64,000 nt of DNA from Tetrapisispora phaffii CBS 4417 (GCF_000236905.1 NC_016520.1:1302001-1366000), one strand, 5' to 3'; positions 19,699 to 29,689 are shown, counted from the stretch's first letter. Notes: generated from the letters alone by a model not told the origin. Numbers and translations are program-made.

Positions 19699-20127
19699 TC
19701 ATGCCTGAGCCAAGACGTCTCCATGATGTTTTCTAAGTGGAAAATGGGAGAGGATGAGAAACAAAAAACCCCGATTTGACACGACAAATCTTGGTTTCGT
19801 CCTTTTGTCCGTACGTTCAAGTGCTTCATCTTGAACGTGCTTAGAACCAGAGTACACGAAGATATCCCCGTGGGAGAACGTAAAGCTAATCTCCCCATGT
19901 TGATAATGGATAAATGGAGGCGATGCTATGGAGATTCTTGGTAACCAACCAATGTTGGAGAAAGAGTTCGCGGTGATAAGATTTTTTTTCCATTCTATGA
20001 TTGTTACGGGGAGCACAAAATAAATAAAAAGCAATTTTTTTTCTCTGCTATCCACAAACGGTGAGCTGCGGTGGTTTCTCTGTTTTCCTAAAATGGAGGC
20101 AAATTTCTTGTGGGTGGACGACAGCAT
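19699..20127 (-). other. Doubtful 142-codon ORF
   Basis: ATG-started ORF of 142 codons in the MIG upstream region. The peptide is basic and hydrophobic and resembles no family I know, and overlapping frames on the other strand are also open. It may be chance in DNA of balanced base composition. It is recorded only because of its length. Confidence 0.12.
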
Positions 20128-20982
20128 CCACTTCTATTCCACATGAAGAAGAAATAGTTTTTCCGAGTGCGCTTTCTCCAGTACTTTTCTTGCCAGTCTC
20201 GCATAAAAAGAAATCAAATCGTTCAACATGTCGATCCTTTCTCGCAACAACAACTCAATACGGAGATAAAGCCTTACATATGGACTTAAAGAGCAGTTTA
20301 TTATTATTGTTGGTGTTTTCTGTCGGTGGCACCACGGACAACCGCAGATTTCCATTTTCTTCGTACAATAAATAGTTGTTCCTTTTCTGTGATACAAATA
20401 GCGGCTGAAGTGAAAAACTAATTAAACTCTTTCAAACAACTTTCGGGTTAGTTACAAAATTGAAAAAAGAAAAAAAAGATAATAGAGAAAAAGTTGAATA
20501 AGCAAGTAGCACCAGCTCCTATGCACGCGTGTATCTCCGTTTTTTGTAGAAGTTGATATCTGTACGAAGAGATGTTCATTGTCATGCTTTCCGGTCGTAT
20601 TTCCGCGATAGCTGGAGTGGATGGTGGATGGTGCAATGCTGTCGCTGCTGTTTGATGTTTTCCTAGGCATGTGGCCATTTACAATGCATCTGAGTAAATA
20701 AGCAACGTTATCTCTCTCTGCTGATTCTCGTCACTCACGAATTAGTATAACCCTAAGATAATACAATTCAAGAATATAGTGGTGTGCTTTAGAATATCTA
20801 AAATAGGGAACGAAACTTGCCTCCCTCTTTAACATACGCAAAAAAAAAGAAGCAAACCATGCGAAGCACAAATGATCAAAGTCGTTTCAAAAAATTACTC
20901 GATGTTGCATAATTCTAATAATCCTTTTCCTTCCTTTTTTTACGTGTGAAGAAGAGGAAGAGCAAATAAACGATCCATCTGG

Positions 20983-21005
20983 CTGTTGGTGTTAAACACC
21001 AACAG
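20983..21005. repeat. Perfect 23-bp palindrome
   Basis: CTGTTGGTGTT and AACACCAACAG are perfect 11-base arms around the single base at 20994. As RNA this would be a 10-bp stem with a three-base loop. It also reads TGTTGG to CCAACA, the termini used by Ty-type LTRs, but it is far too short to be an LTR. Confidence 0.88.
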
Positions 21006-21500
21006 ATAAAAGAAAAGAGTCTAATGACTTGAATGGGATAGAAACCTGCTTTTACTGAATGTAGAAAATGATTTGAACATCGTCAAGTCATAAATCCTAC
21101 ACTAAATCATGACAATAGCATTAGATGCGAGAAGCATGGGTTTTTGCCTCCTGCGTGCATTACTCACTTTCGTCCGACATTTCGATGTGCTTTTGATGGT
21201 TCTGCAGTGCGTCACGGAAAAACCTTCACCCGCTCTATATCACCAGTGACCTTGAAATACAATACAGAACGACGGTAACAACCAGTATGGCGTTCCCTTA
21301 CTTCGTTCTCTAACTTCGGAAAATCACAGATTTGGCTGAAAAAAAACAATTTCGGATAAAACCGAGCACAAACCTATAGTCTACGCGTTATCTATCGTAA
21401 GTTTTTTCTTGAGCTTTTCTCCGAAAGGCACAGCATGAATGAGAAAAATCCAACCAATTAAAAGACAGATCATTGTTTTTCCTTGTTTTTCTTTTTTCTA

Positions 21501-21740
21501 ATGGTTGCATCTTCGGAAAAACTATTTTTCCAAAATGTAAAATTGGCAATCGTAATTACCCAATTAGGTGTGAACTGGTCAAAAAGGTTGCTCAATATTA
21601 TATATAGACACACCCAATATTTACCGCATTGGTATATTCCTGATAACATTGTTCTTGAAATACTAGTAACTTCCTTATTAGACTCTCGACAGCGTCACAA
21701 TTGCAGAATTAACAAATTAGTTCAAGCGCAAAAGAAATAA
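21501..21740 (+). CDS. Possible small protein, 79 residues, unidentified
   Basis: ATG-started ORF of 79 codons in otherwise gene-free DNA, convergent with NCS6. The product begins MVASSEKLFFQNVKLAI, is rich in aliphatic residues with likely helices, and ends in the basic KLVQAQKK. I do not recognise it. YPT31/32 lies here in S. cerevisiae, but no GTPase motif is present. It could be a genuine lineage-specific gene or chance. Confidence 0.28.
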   Translation: MVASSEKLFFQNVKLAIVITQLGVNWSKRLLNIIYRHTQYLPHWYIPDNIVLEILVTSLLDSRQRHNCRINKLVQAQKK

Positions 21741-22009
21741 AAAGTAGTTCCTGCTTTTGATGAGGTAAAGCACGTGACCTGTAATTTGAATATGACATTT
21801 TCTCAATTGTCTGCAATTTATTGTTTGGTTCCAGTTGTTAACCGTACACTTGGAGTTTAATCTTCAACTGAACAGAATGCTAAACATAAGTTATAATAAA
21901 CAAAACGCAAAAAATTTAGTGTACCTCAATTTCCTCAGGTGAAATAACTTATCTTTTGACTAACTAATAAATATTTAATTATAATTGTCTAATAGAGAAT
22001 GCTATATAT
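21741..22009. other. Region between the small ORF and the NCS6 3' end
   Basis: Short AT-rich stretch with a CACGTGAC motif at 21771-21778. It lies 3' of NCS6, so the motif belongs to no clear promoter. Nothing else is seen. Confidence 0.35.
21771..21778. promoter_or_regulatory. E-box (Cbf1-type) CACGTGAC
   Basis: CACGTGAC is a perfect Cbf1-type core. It sits between convergent frames, so a promoter role is uncertain. Confidence 0.3.
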
Positions 22010-23143
22010 TTAGAATGTGAGGTTTTCTAGTGTCCGCAAGGTTTTGGCAGCTCCATCGGCAGAGGTATCATTTTCAATTGAGATTTTAGCTCTACTGTTT
22101 TCTAAGCCTTCTAATAACATACATGCTTTACAAATCTTATTACTGGATAAATATCCACATTTTTCACACCTATTACCATCAACAAACTCTGTCTTTTTCG
22201 CAGAGGTCGTGTTATTTCCTTCTTTCATCTTTTTTGATGAATTTTTAGTAACAACTGTTTGTCTCTTCGGCTTTTTTGGCTTCAATACGAGGCCTTCACC
22301 ACTATATATAATATCTATAATACAGCTAGGTCTTATAGCCTCCAGATTCTTCATCAATTCCCTAGCTGTACCTCTGAACGCTTCTGGTGCATATGAACAT
22401 TCTGTTGAAAAATAATCAAGCTTTTTATAATGTGCATATAAAACAATTTCTTTCTGGTATGAATATTTAAATGGCTTCGATCTTTTAATCGGTGACCCTT
22501 TGCTAGTTGTCATTATGGCGGTGGATTTTTCTAACCTTGCAACATCCCCTCTTAAAATATTCATTAATACAGTCTCTGCCATGTCATCTGCATTATGACC
22601 AGTAACAACATGTTTAATTCCCAATTTTGCTGCTCCTCTATCAAGAGCTTGTCTTCTGAACACACCACAATATGTACAACTATTTCTAATACCGGCTACC
22701 TCTACAATCTCATCCATAGTCCAGTTGTATAGTTCTTGATAGGAAAATATTTCTAAAGGTAGATTATATTGTTGCTGGTTTCTTTTCACTGTAGCTAAAG
22801 AATGGTCTCTGTAACCAACGATCCCTTCATCAATACTCAATAGGACAAGTTCAATACCATAATCGTATCTTTCATTCAACAGTTTTAAAATACAAGCCAG
22901 CACAGTGGAATCCTTACCACCAGATGCGCCCACTGCAACTTTTTCACCTCTATAAAATAATTTGTTATCAACAATAGTATTGTGAATCTCTGTTTCAAAA
23001 ACATGGAAGAAACAAAGTTTACAAATCTTTTGTAAATTCTTTGGTCTCTTTATGATAGCCTTACGTGAATGACAAAGTTCACAAAGTTGTGATAGTTTCA
23101 AATTCTTAACTTTGTTAGTTGGATCACTTGGTGCAACGAACAT
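22010..23143 (-). CDS. NCS6: tRNA wobble-uridine thiolase Ncs6
   Basis: Cytosolic tRNA 2-thiolation protein (Ctu1 family). With Ncs2 and the Urm1 sulfur relay it thiolates U34 of tRNA-Lys, -Glu and -Gln. The protein has 377 residues (S. cerevisiae 359). The N-terminal zinc-binding [10 protein letters not shown] and [10 protein letters not shown], the ATP-pyrophosphatase P-loop GASGGKDST (about 72-80), the catalytic-type Cys in [18 protein letters not shown], and a C-terminal zinc motif ([16 protein letters not shown]) are all present. A Lys-rich linker (about 290-320) precedes the last zinc motif. The ATG at 23143 gives the conserved start. A PAC-like element lies about 170 bases upstream. 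Confidence 0.96.
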   Translation of the reverse strand: MFVAPSDPTNKVKNLKLSQLCELCHSRKAIIKRPKNLQKICKLCFFHVFETEIHNTIVDNKLFYRGEKVAVGASGGKDSTVLACILKLLNERYDYGIELVLLSIDEGIVGYRDHSLATVKRNQQQYNLPLEIFSYQELYNWTMDEIVEVAGIRNSCTYCGVFRRQALDRGAAKLGIKHVVTGHNADDMAETVLMNILRGDVARLEKSTAIMTTSKGSPIKRSKPFKYSYQKEIVLYAHYKKLDYFSTECSYAPEAFRGTARELMKNLEAIRPSCIIDIIYSGEGLVLKPKKPKRQTVVTKNSSKKMKEGNNTTSAKKTEFVDGNRCEKCGYLSSNKICKACMLLEGLENSRAKISIENDTSADGAAKTLRTLENLTF

Positions 23144-23536
23144 GTTTCAAAGTAATACTGTTTCACACGGACAAATTTGACGCTTTCCCTCTCGTTAACT
23201 TATTTGAATTCTAACAATACCAAACGTCACTAACAAGCAATATTTTACTAATCTTATCAATTTAAACCGTTTATAAATGAGAGTTCGTAGTGTCAACTGC
23301 CAATAAAAAAAGCGATGAGTAAGAAAGATTAATGATTTTTTTTTCACTTTTTCAATTCCTCTTTCCCATCGTAGTAAAAAATCTAAAATGTGGATAAAAG
23401 ATTAATGCATAGTAATTCTTCTGGTTGATGATAACGTTTATAGTCTCTCGAATCCTAAATAATGTATATCGTATACGATTTTATGAAATTGTTTTTTATT
23501 ATATGCAGTATTTAATCGTTAATCTATATTAATATA
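23144..23536. other. NCS6 promoter and VAM7 3' region
   Basis: 393 bases with a PAC-type GCGATGAG (23312-23319) and nearby T-rich tracts. No gene is seen. Confidence 0.4.
23312..23319 (+). promoter_or_regulatory. PAC-like element upstream of NCS6
   Basis: GCGATGAG matches the PAC core, common upstream of ribosome-biogenesis and tRNA-modification genes. It is followed by a T-rich run (23335-23350). Motif match only. Confidence 0.4.
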
Positions 23537-24706
23537 TCAACTATTATTGTTGAACCTTTTGACTCTGGAATTAGCTTTATTTAATTTCACACTTGTGTTA
23601 TTTACTTCATCATCCATCATATCGAGAAGTTCATTTTGTTGAGCTAACTCAGAATTCATTTCTGTTGTCATTAATTTCTGGCGATGTATTATCTTCTGCA
23701 GTTGTTCGAGTTCCTGATCTTGGTTTATCATCTCATCTTTATGACATTGCAATAGTTGTTGATTATCTAAACCCATCGTCTCTTCAGTTTCTCCTAGCCT
23801 TCTCCTCCCTAATAAAGGTTTTTTGATATTAATTGATTGCTGAGTTTCTGATTTCTTAAATAATTGATTTCTCATATTTCTATCTGAAGCATCATCAGAA
23901 TTCTCTACAGTGCTGGATGATTTATTAGGATAATTCAACGCATAATTTCTTAACAATGATGATGTCGTAACTATTTCATTTACGTCAGATTTAAATAATT
24001 CGATTAAATTCCTCTTTTTTTCCGTGCTCTTTTCATCAACATCATTAGGTAATGTGCTTTCGAGTTTGTTCAATATCAAACGCAATTTCATTAGCACTTT
24101 ATTATTGTTTTTATCATCTTGACTTTTCTTACATTGTAACAATTGTGATTTGCATTCTTTAAATAATAAATCCCAATTTTTAGAAATTGATAAATCAATA
24201 TTAGAATCAAAATTATCATCAAAAATATTTACATTGAAACTGTTATAGTTTACACCGCTATTATTACTACCCTTATCAGTCATCGAAAGCTGTCTTACTA
24301 TACTCTGCCAGTCTTCCTCCATTTCTAAAAAATCGGTTACATAACTAGAATTCCTCCAACGTGTATCAAATGAATCATTTAATAGATCAAATAAAAAATT
24401 TCTCAACTTATATTTCCTCTCCTTTATCACATCGCTATCCAAAGAACTTTGACTTGACCAAAAAAGGTTATTTATTGTTCGTTTGGGTAGTTCATATGGT
24501 AGTTCCATTGCAAATTCTTTCTCGAGATTTTTCTTTAATGTATAAAAATCACTATATCTCTTCAAAAGTGGGCCTATTTCAATTGTATGTGCAGATGAAT
24601 CATCACCTTTTGTAACCTTAATGCTGAATGGGTACAATGCATACGTTTTATTAACAATTTTAGCGTCTCCAAAAAAAACATCTGCTCGTACTTTCTTTTC
24701 TTCCAT
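23537..24706 (-). CDS. VAM7: Vacuolar SNARE Vam7
   Basis: Soluble Qc-SNARE for vacuole fusion, brought to the membrane by PI3P and the HOPS complex. The protein has 389 residues (S. cerevisiae 316). An N-terminal PX domain (about 8-115) includes the conserved RYSDFYTLKKNL and YELPKRTINN. A divergent, longer linker follows, then a C-terminal SNARE helix (about 325-385) with QDQELEQLQKIIHRQ and ending KRFNNNS, very like the S. cerevisiae end. There is no transmembrane segment, as usual for Vam7. The start is the ATG at 24706; the frame extends upstream only from a TTG. The linker expansion explains the greater length. Confidence 0.95.
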   Translation of the reverse strand: MEEKKVRADVFFGDAKIVNKTYALYPFSIKVTKGDDSSAHTIEIGPLLKRYSDFYTLKKNLEKEFAMELPYELPKRTINNLFWSSQSSLDSDVIKERKYKLRNFLFDLLNDSFDTRWRNSSYVTDFLEMEEDWQSIVRQLSMTDKGSNNSGVNYNSFNVNIFDDNFDSNIDLSISKNWDLLFKECKSQLLQCKKSQDDKNNNKVLMKLRLILNKLESTLPNDVDEKSTEKKRNLIELFKSDVNEIVTTSSLLRNYALNYPNKSSSTVENSDDASDRNMRNQLFKKSETQQSINIKKPLLGRRRLGETEETMGLDNQQLLQCHKDEMINQDQELEQLQKIIHRQKLMTTEMNSELAQQNELLDMMDDEVNNTSVKLNKANSRVKRFNNNS

Positions 24707-25075
24707 CTTTATATCATTTATATGCAGAAAAAAGAATAGCTGAATATGATTCAATCTATCTATATTATTGATTGTATTAAATTAGGTGCGCTATTTTAGA
24801 TAATAACCTAATTAATTTAAAGTTATGTGTCTAATACGTTCATATATTTAACTATGTACCTTTTTATTTTGAAGGTTGTTTTTTAAGAATTTTTTTAATT
24901 CTTAAAAATAAGACGAACTGTAATTGCAAGCAATATTTTGAATTTTAAATAGTGAAATCTATAAGACATAATAGATATTAATAGTGGCGTATTTATACCG
25001 AAATTAAACACTAATATTAGACATATATAATATACTCTAGCATATATAACTGAAGTCAATTGCTAGTATTAAAGA
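24707..25075. other. Divergent promoter of VAM7 and SKI8
   Basis: 369 bases between divergent genes, strongly AT-rich, with a perfect 12-bp inverted repeat at 24880-24908. No other motif stands out. Confidence 0.45.
24880..24908. repeat. Perfect 12-bp A/T inverted repeat
   Basis: TTTTTAAGAATT and AATTCTTAAAAA are perfect 12-base arms around a five-T loop, between VAM7 and SKI8. It could extrude as a cruciform or form a hairpin in a long 5' leader. Confidence 0.88.
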
Positions 25076-26374
25076 ATGTCAAAGATCTTCATTTCTACTG
25101 TCAATTGCGGTAAAGCTCATGATGCTGATATTTATGGAGTTACTATTTCCAATCCATTCACTGTTACATGTTCAGGAGATGGATTTGTAAAGTTATGGTT
25201 TAATAACTTACTAGACAACGAAACACCAAAGGAACGTATGGTTTCTCAATTTGTGCATAAGACAGGTGTTCATCACGTAGATATTTTTCATTCCGTTGAG
25301 AGAACTGGGGTGGAGTTTTATATTATCTCTTGTGTAAGCTTCTCAGGTGAAATTTTTTTCTACTCAGTTAATACAAAAAACGGTGAAATGTCAGCATTAG
25401 AACTGCTAACAAAAGATGAGATGAAGAAATCCTTCTGGGCTGTAAAATGGCTGAAAAGTGATGATAAAACTTTAAACCATAGATTTGCTGCTACAGATGT
25501 CAAAGGTAACACATATATTTGGAAATTTCACCCATTCGAACAGGAAATAGATGATGTTGAAGAAATGAAAAAAAAACTTGCAAAGGAAAAAGCTGATAAA
25601 AGAAGAACGAATAATAGAAACACACCGAATAAAGATGAAGATAATCAAGCAGAAGAAATTGAAGAAGATCAAGGTCCAATAGCTGTAAAACCTCATTTAG
25701 TTTTACAAGGCGTGATTGAGCCAAGTGCGCCAAACTTTGCTACCGCTATTGATATGTCAATTAAAGGTTTAATAGCAACAGGATTTTCATCAGGTTCCGT
25801 CGTAATTGCTCAGCTAACAACTTTGAGACCAATATATACTTTTGAAGGGTTTGGTATTCAAGGTATCGAACAGAATAGCAATACAGTACGAGCTCTTAAA
25901 TTTTCTCCTACAGGAAACTTATTAGCAGCTGCAAATGATTCTGGTTCTTATGGCTGTGTAAGTTTATTTGAAACTGATTATGGAGAAAGAGTTGGAGATT
26001 TTACTGTGCCTTCCCATAGCAACCAAGCCAGTATCGGTTCATACGCCCACAGCGGTTGGGTATTTGATCTTTCATTCAACCCAACAGGTAACTTTCTAGC
26101 CACATGTGGCTATGACAGTAAAGTCAGGGTCTGGGATGTGAAAACAAAAGAACGTGTTTCCACTTTAAACCTTTCTGCTGATGACATTGAAAATGAAGAA
26201 GAAATCCTTCTAGAAGATGAATTAGGAGATTCCCTAAAGAGACCACCTGTGATGGGTGTCACTTACATAGACAAAGGTGTAAGATCAGGACTTGGTAATG
26301 ATACGAATGAAGGTTTGGCTTGTGTATGTCTCGATAGAAGCGTAAGATGGTTCAGGGAAGCCGGCGGTAGTTGA
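25076..26374 (+). CDS. SKI8: Ski complex WD40 subunit Ski8
   Basis: WD-repeat subunit of the Ski2-Ski3-Ski8 complex that feeds mRNA to the cytoplasmic exosome; the S. cerevisiae protein also works with Spo11 in meiotic break formation. The protein has 432 residues (S. cerevisiae 397). WD features run from GKAHDADIYGVTISN through CSGDGFVKLW, GWVFDLSFNPTGNFLATCGY and RVWDVKTKERVSTLN to the family-typical end CLDRSVRWFREAGG. A charged insertion (about residues 158-200, rich in Lys then Glu) is absent from the S. cerevisiae protein and likely forms a surface loop. ATG at 25076 is conserved. Confidence 0.96.
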   Translation: MSKIFISTVNCGKAHDADIYGVTISNPFTVTCSGDGFVKLWFNNLLDNETPKERMVSQFVHKTGVHHVDIFHSVERTGVEFYIISCVSFSGEIFFYSVNTKNGEMSALELLTKDEMKKSFWAVKWLKSDDKTLNHRFAATDVKGNTYIWKFHPFEQEIDDVEEMKKKLAKEKADKRRTNNRNTPNKDEDNQAEEIEEDQGPIAVKPHLVLQGVIEPSAPNFATAIDMSIKGLIATGFSSGSVVIAQLTTLRPIYTFEGFGIQGIEQNSNTVRALKFSPTGNLLAAANDSGSYGCVSLFETDYGERVGDFTVPSHSNQASIGSYAHSGWVFDLSFNPTGNFLATCGYDSKVRVWDVKTKERVSTLNLSADDIENEEEILLEDELGDSLKRPPVMGVTYIDKGVRSGLGNDTNEGLACVCLDRSVRWFREAGGS

Positions 26375-26899
26375 GAAAAGAACACTGAGAATAACAATCG
26401 ACTATATACCGAATCTAACATATTTTATAAGTAGCATAGCAATATAAATATAATGGTTTCAACAACAAATCTATTGTTAGCTATATTATACACCTTATAG
26501 AAGTAATGTATTAAAGAAGGTTGCGTTTGTCGAATTACAATCGAGAACGCTTACTTACCCGGATACTGCCCACAAATATTGCAAAGGAACTTAATGTATA
26601 ACCGGGGTAGGTAAAAGTCTTCCAATGTATATTTACATTAGGCAGTGTATATATTATCTAATAGTTGTTTAATGATTAAATTTAACCTTCAAAGTTATAT
26701 TCAATTAGCTTCATTTTAGTTCAGTTACTTATTATCTACTTGAATGGCCCAGGAACAATAAGAATTCAAGAAAAATTGAGAAAATTCAAAGAGTCATAAA
26801 AATTATAACAAAAACTGACTTATGAAATATTGCTATATAGATAATTAATATATTGTCAAAAAAGAAAGAAGAAACATATAATAATATTTATCGTGAACA
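26375..26899. other. SKI8 3' region and MDM34 promoter
   Basis: 525 bases with a Reb1-like site at 26555-26562 and a nearby CCGGGGTA near 26600. No gene is seen. Confidence 0.4.
26555..26562 (+). promoter_or_regulatory. Reb1-like site upstream of MDM34
   Basis: TTACCCGG about 340 bases upstream of MDM34 and about 180 bases after SKI8. Reb1 could set the MDM34 promoter or act as a roadblock terminator for SKI8. Motif match only. Confidence 0.5.
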
Positions 26900-28561
26900 A
26901 TGTCTTTTCGATTTGATGAGCAATCTTTCCAAGACGATTCATTTAATAAATTTATGAAGTCGATGTTGACTAAGGCCTTGAACTCAAGGAAAAAAAATTC
27001 GGATAGCAATGGTGCAACTAATGAAAGCAATGATGATTCTGATTTATCTTGTAGAGATGGAAGAGGTAAAGAATCTAAATTAGACCTTTTGAAGAAGGAG
27101 GTTACAGTCAGCAAGGTAGACTTTCCAAGTACTCCTCATCTGGAAATTCTCGATCTGGATTTATGTGCTCAACAACCAAGGTCAATAGCTAAGAGCATTT
27201 GTAAAGTATCTTTTAAAGATGCATTACTTCAAATAGAAACTGAGATAGAAGCAAATTTATCACTTTTATCAACAAATAGTTCCCCAAACTTTACAACTCC
27301 CCATATTACTTGTAATGACAGTTTTCCGATTCCAATTACTATAACGTTTACACAAATCCAGTTAGAAGCAATCACAAATGTGTTCGTCAAGAAAAACGGT
27401 GTTGGGTTGTCATTTAATGACGTATCTTTAGATTTCAAGTTTGATTGTTCGATCAAATTACTACAGCCATATCTGGCTAAAAGATTAAAAAACACTATGC
27501 AATCAGTTTTTAAAGATGTTTTACCGTCAATTATTTTCAATATGTCGAAAAGTTGGTTCATTAGTGATGATAAAACCAATGCAACAAAGATTAAAAATAA
27601 GCAGAGAAACTCAAAAAATAATACAACTATAAACTTAGCTGATGGTACTGATGATACTAATGAAGTCATGAACATATCAAAAAGAAATATGCTAACTATC
27701 GAATCTCATCTGACAGAATTATCTCCAATCAACATGTTAAAACTCTCAACACTTACGTCGTCAAGACAAACATTATCACTACACTCCTTAACATTCAATT
27801 CATTGTCTTCGATTCCTAGTTGTTTAGATAGACAAAACTACCATTTGTTTAATTCTAAAATCCCTTCGTTGGCTACAATAAATACCGATGTAAGTGAAAA
27901 AAATGCAAATGCAGTGATTAAGAACAAAAATTATCTATCTGAGGACATAGTAAACAATAATGAGATCGACTTACCTAAAATAATTTCTATACAAAACACT
28001 TTATTCGAAAGAGCTAGTAATAATGAACAAATTAGGCCGAACAGAAGAAAGATTAAAATCAAAAGTTTCAAATCAAGCAAAACAACAGCTAACAAAAAGA
28101 GTAATAATATTCAAGAAAAAAATACAAGTGAGTCAACAAAACAAACTTCCCATGCATCTAATATTGGTCTAAGTATTCATCAATTAGCGCAACACGAACT
28201 TGCCGAATTAGACCCAACGATAACCCACACATCGGAGCCAGTAACTCCAGTGGATGGGTCTCACTTGATGAATGCTACTCATATTCCATTTACAAAAGAA
28301 CCAATTGGCCACCATGTTAATAGTGAGATTGATGACGAGTATGAGTTTTTCCGCCATAAGCAATTTACAAACAGAATCGACTATTTCTCAAGAAAGCCAG
28401 AATTATTCAAAATACATGCTTCTTTTGATGATAAAAATACGAATAAGATTGCCCATGAAGTAATCGATAAAGAGAACTTGAATCTCAATAGACTGCATTG
28501 TACAGAAGCTACAGTTTCTCCATTTTTTGAAAAAAAAGAGGTTTTAGCATCGTTGGTCTGA
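26900..28561 (+). CDS. MDM34: ERMES subunit Mdm34
   Basis: Mitochondrial outer-membrane component of ERMES, the ER-mitochondria tether with Mmm1, Mdm10 and Mdm12. The SMP lipid-binding domain occupies about residues 1-215 (start MSFRFDEQSF, then DFPSTPHLEILDLDLCAQQP, GVGLSFNDVSLDFKFDCS, FKDVLPSIIFN). A conserved middle follows (ELSPINMLKLSTLTSSR, TLSLHSLTFNSLSSIPSC). The protein has 553 residues (S. cerevisiae 459); the extra length is in the Asn/Lys/Ser-rich C-terminal half. A short acidic insertion near residues 36-48 (SNDDSDLSC) splits the early SMP region. ATG at 26900 matches the family start. Confidence 0.94.
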   Translation: MSFRFDEQSFQDDSFNKFMKSMLTKALNSRKKNSDSNGATNESNDDSDLSCRDGRGKESKLDLLKKEVTVSKVDFPSTPHLEILDLDLCAQQPRSIAKSICKVSFKDALLQIETEIEANLSLLSTNSSPNFTTPHITCNDSFPIPITITFTQIQLEAITNVFVKKNGVGLSFNDVSLDFKFDCSIKLLQPYLAKRLKNTMQSVFKDVLPSIIFNMSKSWFISDDKTNATKIKNKQRNSKNNTTINLADGTDDTNEVMNISKRNMLTIESHLTELSPINMLKLSTLTSSRQTLSLHSLTFNSLSSIPSCLDRQNYHLFNSKIPSLATINTDVSEKNANAVIKNKNYLSEDIVNNNEIDLPKIISIQNTLFERASNNEQIRPNRRKIKIKSFKSSKTTANKKSNNIQEKNTSESTKQTSHASNIGLSIHQLAQHELAELDPTITHTSEPVTPVDGSHLMNATHIPFTKEPIGHHVNSEIDDEYEFFRHKQFTNRIDYFSRKPELFKIHASFDDKNTNKIAHEVIDKENLNLNRLHCTEATVSPFFEKKEVLASLV

Positions 28562-29049
28562 ATAATGGAACTACCTTCCAGAACTGGGGCTGGTCCCAGG
28601 AACCATCCAATAACAATAATAAGACTACCAAAAAAGTTAGTGCCATAAGTAATTATCATGCGCACGATCAACCGCCGCCATACAGTTAGTACTTGGGCTG
28701 GTGATATATAATGATGAACCGCATATTTATGGTGTATTATTATGTTTTAAATAGTTTACATAAGAAGTAAATTAAACTGCATCTTCATTTATTCTTTCTT
28801 ACCTCATATACATTCGTTACCACGAACTGGAATTATCTGTTCATATATAGAGGACTCTTAACTAATATGGGTTTTACAATTTAAAGATCTATAAAGTTTT
28901 GATTCCAATAATGAATTTTTATTTTTCAAGTATTTTTTAAAAAAGACCACTTATTTCAACAAATAGGTAATTCTTGCAAATGAAATAAGATATCTATATA
29001 AAATCATTTAAAAAAGAAGCGTCGACTTATAGTCAAGAGATAATAAATC
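28562..29049. other. Region between MDM34 and the YER034W-like gene
   Basis: 488 bases. The motif ACCGCCGCCA (28671-28680) contains a GCCGCC core like Ume6 sites, and a TTTTTTAAAAAA palindrome lies near 28935. Nothing firm is seen. Confidence 0.35.
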
Positions 29050-29634
29050 ATGGATCCATTCAGTTTAAAAAGAGAAAACCGGAAGAAATTCCAAGACAAA
29101 CAAAAGTTAAAGAGAAGTCATCCTACGTCAAGTGCTAGAAAATATAGAATCCTAAACAGACAAAAACAAGCAGAAGAGGACAATACTAAAGGTGAAAATG
29201 GAGAAGATGAAACCATAAAAGAGGCCCCTAACAATTTAGACAGATACGATAAAGAAGATGAATCTGCATTTGACGATTTAGAGGATACCCTTGTCTCGAC
29301 TGTTGCGACAAACAAACTGAAAGAAGTAATCAAGGCTAAAGAACAAAATAACATAACAGCAGATAGAGAGTTACAGATCTCTTCGAATAAAGTCAAAACC
29401 ACTAGAGATCTAGCATCAATGGATATCAAAGAACTGAATACAATGCTACAGAGAACTACACTCAATAACAACATACCATCGCAAGAATCAACCACGAATA
29501 AATATTCAGTGATTTCAAAAGCAGAAAAAAGCCCAATTGAACCTAATACAGTCAAGAAAACAAGACCAACACATGAATCACTAGTGCCTCCAACATTGAA
29601 CAAAGACGAGGATTTCTTAGACGGCTTAATATAA
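29050..29634 (+). CDS. YER034W-like protein of unknown function
   Basis: A 194-residue charged, hydrophilic protein with no signal peptide, membrane segment or known catalytic motif. It begins MDPFSLKRENRKKFQDKQK with a basic N-terminus, has a Glu/Asp-rich section (about 40-75), and ends DEDFLDGLI. The size (S. cerevisiae YER034W is about 185 residues) and its place before EDC and ARB1 support orthology with YER034W. I base this on position and size more than on remembered sequence. It is predicted mostly disordered, and I can give no function. Confidence 0.75.
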   Translation: MDPFSLKRENRKKFQDKQKLKRSHPTSSARKYRILNRQKQAEEDNTKGENGEDETIKEAPNNLDRYDKEDESAFDDLEDTLVSTVATNKLKEVIKAKEQNNITADRELQISSNKVKTTRDLASMDIKELNTMLQRTTLNNNIPSQESTTNKYSVISKAEKSPIEPNTVKKTRPTHESLVPPTLNKDEDFLDGLI

Positions 29635-29689
29635 GTAACAGGGAACCTGCATTAGAAGCATAATGATGAGATGAGATGAGGTGTTGTAA

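Larger units (their letters stand above)
18445..21500. other. Long upstream region of the MIG gene
   Basis: About 3 kb without a recognisable gene, less AT-rich than most intergenic DNA here. It holds three perfect inverted repeats (19101-19121, 19486-19508, 20983-21005), a Reb1-like site, and several open frames on both strands that mostly lack ATG starts or resemble nothing I know. In S. cerevisiae YPT31/32, SMB1 and CHZ1 lie near this position; I see no trace of them. It could be a large glucose-responsive promoter or encode a structured noncoding RNA. Confidence 0.5.

Noticed and set aside
20061..20397. Open frames of 104 (plus) and 87 (minus) codons
   Set aside because: Both need non-ATG starts and overlap each other; probably chance.
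24707..24754. Sixteen-residue N-terminal extension of Vam7
   Set aside because: It would start at TTG; the ATG at 24706 leads directly into the PX domain.
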